Assembly: GCA_032111745.1 (NCBI GenBank)
Contig: JAULUH010000129.1
Location: 1 to 11,747, forward strand
Origin: JAULUH01 sp032111745
Lineage (GTDB): Bacteria > Chloroflexota > Anaerolineae > JAAEKA01
DNA length: 11,747 bases
Direction: 5' to 3'
The translations under genes were made by a program, and so were the position numbers. Shown in pieces: positions 6,801 through 11,747 of this stretch. Positions within the stretch are counted from its first letter, which is position 1; each line of letters starts with the position of its first letter. The notes below the pieces were generated by a model. It was not told the origin of the DNA and did not search any database. It saw nothing but the letters and a program-made list of their open reading frames with translations.

Positions 6801-9533
6801 CTGAACCTGGCCGAGGTCCAGGTGTGGAAGGCACGGCAGGTGTCCGATTTCCCCAAGCAGGTCACCCGCCACGACGGCCAGAGCTTCACCATCACCTACC
6901 AGGACGGGTCGACCCAGAAAGTGAACGGCAACCTGCAGTGGGACTACTGCGCCGGCTACCTGGATCCCGCCCTGCCAGACATTGCCGGGCTGGGCGCGAT
7001 CTCGCAGATGGTCGGCAATTCCCAGGAGACGTGGACGTCGGCCGACTCCACCGAACAGGGCACGACCTTCGAGGACAGCTACTCGCTCAACGAGACCTTC
7101 GCCTATGAGGTCAAGATCATGGGCATGGGCGTGAAATCCGGCATCAGCCTGGGCTTCGAGGAGGGCGATTCGCGCTCGCTCACCTGGGGCAATGGCACGT
7201 ACTTCTCGGGCAAGGCCGGCTATGTGCCCTCTGGCTTCACGTCGTACGACTACACGTACTGCCCTTACTACTACACGGTACAACAGATCTCCCCGGATGG
7301 GGTCGAGCAGTCCTACCTGCTGTTCGACTACTACGTGAACTGGTGCCGCAGCGCGCAGTGCCAGCCCCCGCCGCCCAGCGCCACTCAGGAGGTGGTTGAC
7401 GCCGAGCGAGCTGTTGCCGCACCGGCCGTCACCCCGGCGCTGCCCGTGATCGCCAGCCCGACCCATCCCGATCCCAACACCTGGACGGCGCAGGACGACG
7501 CCACCTTCACCTGGAGCCAGCCGGGCACGGACCCGGCGACCATCGCCGGCTACCGCTGGTATCTCGACCAGCAGCCTGGCACCGTGCCCGAAGGACCCGG
7601 CCAGGGCAACAAGCAGGCCACCACCTACTACAAGCTGCCAGACGGCAGCTGGACCTTCCACCTACGGGCCATGAGCGACGACGGCCAGTGGAGCGACACG
7701 GCCCACCGCCCGATCCGCATCGACCAGAACCCGCCGGCGGTCGAGCTGGCCCTCGACCCGCCCCAGCCCACCGGCAACCAGGGCTGGTACCGCACGCCGG
7801 TGACGGTCACGGTCACCGCCACCGACGCCGGCTCCGGGATAGCGACATTGGAGACCAGCCAGGACGGGGCTACCTGGCAGCCCTCCAGCGGGCCGCTCCA
7901 CTTGACGGCCGACACGCCCGGCGTCACCGTCTGGGCGCGTGCCAGCGACGTCGCCGGCCATGCCAGCGAGCCAGTCTCGGCCACGCTCAAGATCGACATG
8001 ACGCCGCCCAATTCACACGTGTCGCCCGACTGCGGCACCGCAGGCCTGTGCATTGCCCAGATCGCCACCGATGCCCAGGGCAACGAATACATGGAGCTCG
8101 GCGGACAGCTTGCCGAGGACTCGTCCGGCTGGGCTGGCATGGACATCCAGGTCAACGGCGGCAGCTGGTCCTCGGCCAGCGCCCTCGGCCGCTGGCGCCC
8201 GTTCCCGGCCAACCCGGCGGTGGAGACCCACTGGTACTACACCAGCACCCTCAACATCCCGGCCGGCTACCACATCTTCTACGGTGGGGCCAGCGACGCT
8301 GCGGGCAACCACGAGGAACCGTACAAGATCGGCGAGCTGGTCTGGTATCCCCGCGCGGCGCCTGACCTGCGCGGCAGCACCCTGGCCGTAGAGCCGGCCA
8401 CCGTGCGGCCCGGCGACGTCGTCACCGTGACCATGACGCTGCGCAACGGCGGGCTTCAGGAGGCGCTCGTCGCCAGCGACATCACGCTGCCGCCCGGGTT
8501 GTCCCCGGTAGACGCATCGCTGGCCACCCTGGGCGGCGGCATCACGTACGATCCGGGATCCAACTTCATCCTCTGGCCCCAACGCGTGCTATGGCCCGGC
8601 ACGCGCGTGGTGATGAGCTTCCAGGCCCGCGTGGCGCAGGGGCTGGGCAATACCACCCTGACGCCGCAGATGGCCGCCCGCGCCTTCTGGCCCAACACCA
8701 ACCTGCTCCCCCCTGACCAACAGGAGCGATTCCAGGACTCCGAGACCAGCACCACTGCCACAGCCACGCTGCGCGTGGATCCCAACCTGCCGGCGGGGAG
8801 GGACGTGCGGGCGCCCCATGTCCGCCTGGCCGTCGTGAGCGGCGAGCTGGCGCGGCTGGGGCAGGTACAGCTGGCGTTGGATGCCGGCGAGGATGCGGCC
8901 TGGATGTTTCTCCGGGAATGGACCCTGGATCCGGCCTCCGGGGCCTGGGTCGTGGCCAAGAACAGCGGCTGGCGGGTCTACTCCCCGACCGTGGACTGGC
9001 TCCTCTCCCCGGGCGCGGGCGTGAAGTACCTGGGTGTATGGGTGAAGGATCGGGCGGGCAACGTCTCGCAGCTGGACGAGTCGAGCATGGCCTTCGCCAA
9101 CCAACTGGCAGTTCGGGAGCCCCTGGCCGCCGGCCAAGGAGATCAGTATCGTTTCACAATGGAGCCGTGGGACCTGGCGGTCTTCAACGCCGTCGCCGAC
9201 AGCGGCGATCCCGACCTGTTCGCGTGGGAGCCGCGCACCGGCCACTACCCGTGGTATCTGTCCATGGGCCTGGGGCTGGTGGACACCATCGCCCTGCGCG
9301 CGCAGACGGACGGCGTCTATCTGGTGGAGGTGGCCGCCCACGGCGACAGCGCCTACACCATGCTCCTGGCCAACCCGGCCACTGTGGCGGAGGTCTCGGC
9401 CCCCGAGGCAGTCGTCAAGAGCTGGCCCGACCATCCGCTGGCGGTCTCCGATCCCTTGAGCGCAGGCCAGGCCGGCACCGTCGGCCCCCTGCTGCCCATC
9501 CTCTACCTGCCGGTAATGTTCAGGAACAACTAG
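3849..9533 (+). CDS. Giant secreted multidomain protein: FG-GAP propeller, tandem F-type lectin domains, Fn3/Ig, PPC-like
   Basis: 1,894 residues. The N-terminus MNTQRSLRVDRLLANLALAL plus FLVSAALPQQALAQ is a signal peptide, probably cut after about residue 34; this decides the ATG at 3849. Residues 35-65 are Pro/Ala-rich. Residues 70-535 are an FG-GAP/VCBS-like beta-propeller with Ca2+ loops at 255-264 (DLDGDGFNDE), 327-335 (DANGDKIDE), 394-402 and 460-468 (DTDQDGYVD). Residues 540-705 and 997-1165 are Ser/Thr- and aromatic-rich beta segments without a family I can name. Two F-type lectin (F5/8C-like) domains lie between them at about 706-842 and 851-996. The first has H743-X26-R770-T-D772-X4-R777 and the contiguous C773-C774. 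A PPPPS linker (1173-1177) leads to an Fn3-like domain (1200-1292), Ig-like domains (1294-1385, 1386-1500), a DUF11-like domain (1504-1640), an Ig-like domain (1650-1745) and a PPC-like domain (1750-1842). It ends in LYLPVMFRNN, a tail common in Chloroflexota exported proteins. Likely role: secreted or surface glycan binding; enzymatic activity is not seen. Confidence 0.9.
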   Translation: MNTQRSLRVDRLLANLALALFLVSAALPQQALAQPTAELAAAQPGPPPAPQEQGTGPEATAPDCADSSRPPSAYHIKMLQENEIVVTQADDSSHLQASFLDYDSTSHGLVHFYNKVPGTDHEWGTSTTVDFNGSGRRMVLSVYRDTDEMLKASIVGRWGYPAQPNWRAGLGRQQGTNLKYIRVAAGNLERRMDGREAAVIAFRNDDGDLEMIALDGGTQADGGFGQADGSALATWAPSTVDGRGEVSHVAVATGDLDGDGFNDEIMTAFHDGNHHLQVLVTELNYRNSAWQWDLISSLRFVDETTSHGAWDVARDATQYGIAVVAGDANGDKIDEVVVGFSDRDFKLQAMVLDLKDGVLKDNFRYVRMDPDVGDYGDVPVFWGYPTYVSVATADYNADTRAEIVLAYTTDNNSPVVIRPVECGNTTCTLLVEKPFQWSEDWGYGAGRYGLASYVTSAAGDTDQDGYVDVAVGYKGAIYTDLYGTDIYAWVDLYKYDPASGGLVLATTWADDEGSTRNAADTNVVVGDLDGNSSRLTYTGVCKEYTKQLVSTVAHLPPTWLGVTLAPNLISVEFGDTSTYGQGDAHTSSTTYGGTLEIDESVSVLDIVETGPIFTYEAGKTHAETNEQNSQISMTKAHLSVFGADSSAGFAISDLTTYHSYQYTETPSGQTVWVRVPWTWASTPEVLEYYNVRSGREGWLPLGPSANLAQGKPATQSSTYYSWVASMAVDGNTDGDLNHNSVSHTWNDTCPWWQVDLGSSQTISAVRVWNRTDCCASRLEGWQIKVSDTGTDWATPKWASPLQGQLAVESTMVAVGQAARYVRIEIPNRAEYLSLAEVEVLGAASQIDRTTNLAQNKAASQSSTAGAAVAARAVDGNTSGALAGNSVATTNQAAGPWWEVDLGSVQPIGSVDVWNCTDADCKTRLRDWRVMVSKDGNWDSPDVWVYPRPEMDFDTIPEYPDPVTPIIVGQRGRYVRIEIPNRTESLNLAEVQVWKARQVSDFPKQVTRHDGQSFTITYQDGSTQKVNGNLQWDYCAGYLDPALPDIAGLGAISQMVGNSQETWTSADSTEQGTTFEDSYSLNETFAYEVKIMGMGVKSGISLGFEEGDSRSLTWGNGTYFSGKAGYVPSGFTSYDYTYCPYYYTVQQISPDGVEQSYLLFDYYVNWCRSAQCQPPPPSATQEVVDAERAVAAPAVTPALPVIASPTHPDPNTWTAQDDATFTWSQPGTDPATIAGYRWYLDQQPGTVPEGPGQGNKQATTYYKLPDGSWTFHLRAMSDDGQWSDTAHRPIRIDQNPPAVELALDPPQPTGNQGWYRTPVTVTVTATDAGSGIATLETSQDGATWQPSSGPLHLTADTPGVTVWARASDVAGHASEPVSATLKIDMTPPNSHVSPDCGTAGLCIAQIATDAQGNEYMELGGQLAEDSSGWAGMDIQVNGGSWSSASALGRWRPFPANPAVETHWYYTSTLNIPAGYHIFYGGASDAAGNHEEPYKIGELVWYPRAAPDLRGSTLAVEPATVRPGDVVTVTMTLRNGGLQEALVASDITLPPGLSPVDASLATLGGGITYDPGSNFILWPQRVLWPGTRVVMSFQARVAQGLGNTTLTPQMAARAFWPNTNLLPPDQQERFQDSETSTTATATLRVDPNLPAGRDVRAPHVRLAVVSGELARLGQVQLALDAGEDAAWMFLREWTLDPASGAWVVAKNSGWRVYSPTVDWLLSPGAGVKYLGVWVKDRAGNVSQLDESSMAFANQLAVREPLAAGQGDQYRFTMEPWDLAVFNAVADSGDPDLFAWEPRTGHYPWYLSMGLGLVDTIALRAQTDGVYLVEVAAHGDSAYTMLLANPATVAEVSAPEAVVKSWPDHPLAVSDPLSAGQAGTVGPLLPILYLPVMFRNN
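5952..6844 (+). repeat. Tandem duplicated F-type lectin coding unit
   Basis: Two in-frame copies of the same roughly 140-residue domain are encoded back to back (about 5964-6374 and 6399-6836). They are still close at DNA level: CGCTACGTGCGCATCGAGAT is identical at 6303-6322 and 6762-6781. Both start with NLAQ(G/N)KxAxQSST and end with RYVRIEIPNR...LAEVxV. The second copy carries an insertion rich in Pro, Asp and Glu at about residues 945-962. The pattern indicates duplication inside the gene followed by divergence. Confidence 0.75.
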
Positions 9534-9539
9534 CCGCCT

Positions 9540-9583
9540 CGAGCAGGTGCGACGCACTTTCTGAAATCCGTCGCACCTGCTCG
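9540..9583 (+). terminator. Long perfect hairpin after the giant gene, probable terminator or transcript-end element
   Basis: CGAGCAGGTGCGACG (9540-9554) pairs perfectly with 9569-9583 around a 14-nt centre that can itself pair partly (TTT/AAA). It begins 7 nt after the TAG of the giant gene. No clear T-run follows (CCCGTTTGG), so it is not a textbook intrinsic terminator. It could stabilise the 3' end or stop transcription with help from the second hairpin. Confidence 0.6.
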
Positions 9584-9595
9584 CCCGTTTGGCAC

Positions 9596-9630
9596 CCGGT
9601 GCGGCGCAACAGGGAACTGTGCCGCACCGG
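9596..9630 (+). terminator. Second, related hairpin downstream of the giant gene
   Basis: CCGGTGCGGCGCA (9596-9608) pairs with TGTGCCGCACCGG (9618-9630), with one G-U pair and a 9-nt loop. The core GGTGCGGCG is a variant of GGTGCGACG in the first hairpin, and the opposing arm carries the matching change (TCGCACC to CCGCACC). The two lie 12 bp apart. Like the first, it lacks a T-run. Confidence 0.5.
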
Positions 9631-9816
9631 CCGTCCGTGCCGAACTTGCGCGGCGTGGGCGGCAATGTCCCGCACACGGGCGGGAGAAGGCCGAGCCCCT
9701 CAACCCTTGCATGGGCTCATGCTATGAGGGAGGGGCCAGCCGGCACTGTTTCGCACAAAGCTCCGTCATATGGTATCCTTCCCCTGACGGACTTCTCCAG
9801 CGCAAGGGCAGCACCC

Positions 9817-11571
9817 ATGACCGGAGCCTACGTCTACACCCCCGACATCTGGCCGCCACTGGTCGCCGCCAGCTTCCTGGCCGCCCTGGCCCTGTACTGC
9901 TGGCGGCGGCGCAGCGTGCCCGGCGCGCTTCTCCTGGCGGCCAGCGCCCTGTTCGCCAGCCTGCTCTTGCTGGCCATGGTGCCCGAAGCGGCGGCGGTTG
10001 CCGATGCCGCGAAGGTCGCATGGTACAAAGTCCAGGTCGTCTGGCACATGCCCCTGGCCACGGCCATGACCTGCTTCGTGCTGGAATACACCTGGCCCGG
10101 CCGTTGGCTCACCCGGCGCAACCTGATCCTGTTGGCGCTGCCGCCGCTCGCGGCCCTGCTCATGGCCGTCGTCGAGGATGGGCGGCTGATGTGGCACCGG
10201 CTGGAGGTCGCGGCGGATGGTGCCGTCGTGCCCAGCCTGACCCCGGCGGGCACGCTGGTGGTGGCCTATGGGCTGGGCCTGGTTGTGGTCAACGTGGCAG
10301 CCTTGCTGTGGTTGATGGCGCGCTCGCCGCAGCATCGCTGGCCGGCGGCGCTGATCCTGTGCGGACTGATCGCGGCCCGCGGCCTGTTCCTGCTGGATGT
10401 CACGCATTCGCCCTGGGCCACCGCGCTCGATCCCCTCGTCCTCGCCATTATCCTGCCCTGGACGTTGTATGCCATCGCCCTGTTCGGCTTTCATATCCTT
10501 GACCCGCGGCCGGCCGCACGCACGGTGGTGATCGAGCAGATGCACGAGGGGATGGTCATCCTGGACGCGCACGGCCGCGTCGCCAGCCTGAACCCTGCGG
10601 CGACGCGCATGCTATCCATCCCGGCCACACACGCCTGCGGCAAGACCTTGCCTGAGCTGCTACCAGCCTTCCCCGACCTGCGCGCTCGCCTCACAGATGC
10701 CGGCAACCCTGTGGCCGCGTCAGACCCACAGGAAGAGACACCGTATGGTACCGAGATCAGCCTGGGAACGGGACCTGATGCCAGAGTATATGCGCTGGAG
10801 CTCTCCGTGCTGGAGGATTTTCGCGGGCTGCTCATTGGGCACCTGCTAATGCTGCACGATTTGACCGAGCAACGCCGCGCCCAGGCCCACACGCTGGAGC
10901 AGCAGCGCACACTGGCCATACTGCAAGAACGCGAGCGCCTGGCCCGTGAGCTGCACGACGACCTCGGGCAGGTCCTGGCATTCGTGAATACCCAGGGGCA
11001 GGTGGTCCGCCGCCTCCTGGCTCGGGGCGAGATCGCAGCGACCGACGAGCATGTGGAAAGACTGGTCGAGGTCGCGCGCGAGGCCGACGCCGATATCCGC
11101 GAGTCGATTCTCGGCCTGCGCGTGGCCCTGACCGAGCAGGGCCTGTGGGCGGCACTGGCGACCTACCTGGCGCAGTACGAACGGCGCTACGGCATCCACA
11201 CCGAGCTGAGCCGGCCGGCAACCCTCGGCGACGGAGCCTTAGAGCCGCGGGTGGAGGTGCAGCTGCTGCGCATCATCCAGGAGGCGCTCGCCAATGCGCG
11301 GAAGCACTCACACGCCCACTCCGTGCGCGTGTCGTTCGCGGCCCAAGACGGCTGGGCGCAGGTCACGGTGCAGGACGATGGGTGCGGCTTCGATCCAGGG
11401 GAGGTCTCTGGCGATACCGCCGGCCGGGTCGGCCTGCGCGTGATGCGGGAGCGCGCCGAGGAGGTCGGCGGCACCTTCGCCGTGCAGTCGGCGCCAGGCG
11501 AGGGAGCGCAGGTCATCGTGACGGCACCCCTGGCGCGGGGGCGCGGCAACCCTACGGGCGAAGGAAGGTGA
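9817..11571 (+). CDS. Seven-helix sensor histidine kinase, PAS plus HisKA_3/HATPase (NarL type)
   Basis: 584 residues. The N-terminal 225 residues form seven hydrophobic helices (about 11-28, 36-54, 70-88, 102-119, 144-167, 174-193, 204-225), resembling the HisKA_7TM sensor region; AWYKVQVVWHMPLATAMTCF and FVLEYTWPGRWLTRR are typical. A PAS domain follows (about 234-350, VIEQMHEGMVILDAHGRVASLN), then a coiled segment, a HisKA_3 dimerisation domain with phospho-acceptor H380 in ARELHDDLGQ, and a HATPase_c domain with N-box N493 (QEALANARKHS), G1 box DDGCGFDP (520-527) and G2 box GRVGLRVMRERAEEVGG (536-552). All catalytic motifs are intact. The signal is unknown; the intramembrane 7TM sensor suggests a hydrophobic or membrane-derived cue. 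The open frame extends to 9589, but that part overlaps low-quality DNA downstream of the hairpins; ATG 9817 places the first helix near the N-terminus. Its ribosome binding site is weak. Its stop is at or 6 bp before the regulator's start. Confidence 0.9.
   Translation: MTGAYVYTPDIWPPLVAASFLAALALYCWRRRSVPGALLLAASALFASLLLLAMVPEAAAVADAAKVAWYKVQVVWHMPLATAMTCFVLEYTWPGRWLTRRNLILLALPPLAALLMAVVEDGRLMWHRLEVAADGAVVPSLTPAGTLVVAYGLGLVVVNVAALLWLMARSPQHRWPAALILCGLIAARGLFLLDVTHSPWATALDPLVLAIILPWTLYAIALFGFHILDPRPAARTVVIEQMHEGMVILDAHGRVASLNPAATRMLSIPATHACGKTLPELLPAFPDLRARLTDAGNPVAASDPQEETPYGTEISLGTGPDARVYALELSVLEDFRGLLIGHLLMLHDLTEQRRAQAHTLEQQRTLAILQERERLARELHDDLGQVLAFVNTQGQVVRRLLARGEIAATDEHVERLVEVAREADADIRESILGLRVALTEQGLWAALATYLAQYERRYGIHTELSRPATLGDGALEPRVEVQLLRIIQEALANARKHSHAHSVRVSFAAQDGWAQVTVQDDGCGFDPGEVSGDTAGRVGLRVMRERAEEVGGTFAVQSAPGEGAQVIVTAPLARGRGNPTGEGR
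11561..11568 (+). promoter_or_regulatory. Ribosome binding site of the response regulator
   Basis: AAGGAAGG lies at the very end of the kinase coding region, 8 nt before GTG 11577. It favours that start over GTG 11568, which would leave almost no spacing. Confidence 0.55.
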
Positions 11572-11576
11572 CTATA

Positions 11577-11747
11577 GTGCGCGTGCTGTTGGTTGACGAC
11601 CACCGCCTGTTCCTCGAGGGGCTGCGCAACCTGCTGGCGGCGGAGGGCATCGAGGTCGTCGGAGTGGCCTACGATGGCCTGGAGGCGCTGGCCGCGGCGC
11701 GACACCTGCAGCCCGACGTCATCCTGATGGACATCCAGATGCCGCGC
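11577..11747 (+). CDS. NarL/LuxR-type response regulator, receiver domain (runs off right edge)
   Basis: 57 residues are visible, from MRVLLVDDHRLFLEGLRNLL to VILMDIQMPR. The acidic pair D7-D8 and the phospho-acceptor D52 in LMDIQMP are present, so the receiver is intact as far as seen. The DNA-binding domain is beyond the window; pairing with a HisKA_3 kinase predicts a LuxR-type helix-turn-helix. I chose the GTG at 11577 because AAGGAAGG (11561-11568) lies 8 nt upstream. An in-frame GTG at 11568 overlaps the kinase stop (GTGA) but would sit directly on that ribosome binding site. It is translationally coupled or nearly so with the kinase and is its likely partner. Confidence 0.9.
   Translation, partial: MRVLLVDDHRLFLEGLRNLLAAEGIEVVGVAYDGLEALAAARHLQPDVILMDIQMPR

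Noticed and set aside
6066..7661. 531-codon open frame on the minus strand inside the giant gene
   Set aside because: It lies entirely opposite clear lectin and beta-domain coding sequence and is Gly/Ala/Val/Arg-rich with no motif. Long antisense frames are expected in GC-rich genes with strong third-position GC.
8589..9677. 362-codon minus-strand frame covering the end of the giant gene and the hairpins
   Set aside because: It runs through both hairpins and antisense to the PPC-like domain, with no recognisable domain.
9589..9816. 76-codon N-terminal extension of the histidine kinase
   Set aside because: It overlaps the second hairpin, is low-complexity, and would bury the first membrane helix 86 residues into the protein without a recognisable domain before it.
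1..11747. Defence island, CRISPR array, prophage or transposon
   Set aside because: No spaced direct repeats, nuclease, integrase or transposase signature was seen on either strand.

Overview
The window is high-GC bacterial DNA, most likely from a member of the Chloroflexota (Anaerolineae/Caldilineae-like). The evidence is indirect. There is a giant secreted protein with Chloroflexota-style modules that ends in a short LYLPVMFRNN tail. There is a histidine kinase with a seven-helix membrane sensor. Intergenic DNA carries a 'CCGCAGAGACGCAGAGGACGC' type repeat. No rRNA, tRNA, CRISPR array, integrase or complete insertion sequence was seen, so the phylum is an inference.

Left part (1-2656, all leftward): a class I SAM-dependent methyltransferase (279-1040) has its own sigma70-type promoter and lies 6 bp upstream of the start of a YgjP-like zinc metallopeptidase that runs off the left edge. 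Behind it is a family 2 glycosyltransferase (1231-2121) that keeps the three Mn2+ ligands and other signatures of polypeptide GalNAc-transferases. Next comes a small two-helix membrane protein (2303-2656) with a perfect TTGACA/TATAAT promoter. A four-helix membrane protein of unknown function (2935-3342) is transcribed divergently from it.

Middle part (3343-9630): a 506-bp gap holds the decayed remnant of a nucleoside phosphorylase / MTA-SAH nucleosidase gene on the minus strand. It is followed by a 1,894-residue secreted protein (3849-9533). In order this has a signal peptide, an FG-GAP/VCBS-like beta-propeller with Ca2+ loops, a Ser/Thr-rich beta module split by two tandem F-type lectin domains, then Fn3/Ig-like, DUF11-like and PPC-like domains and the tail. 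The first lectin domain has an exact fucose-binding signature (H-X26-R-X-D-X4-R). The second has lost the His and the first Arg. Two tandem hairpins follow the stop codon, and their stems show a compensated base-pair change.

Right part (9817-11747, rightward): a 7TM-PAS-HisKA_3 sensor kinase overlaps or abuts a NarL-type response regulator that is cut by the right edge. They form a two-component pair.

The most notable item is the giant lectin-bearing surface or secreted protein, a candidate glycan-binding adhesin or effector. A GalNAc-T-like glycosyltransferase and a two-component system lie nearby, but any functional link between them is speculation from proximity.
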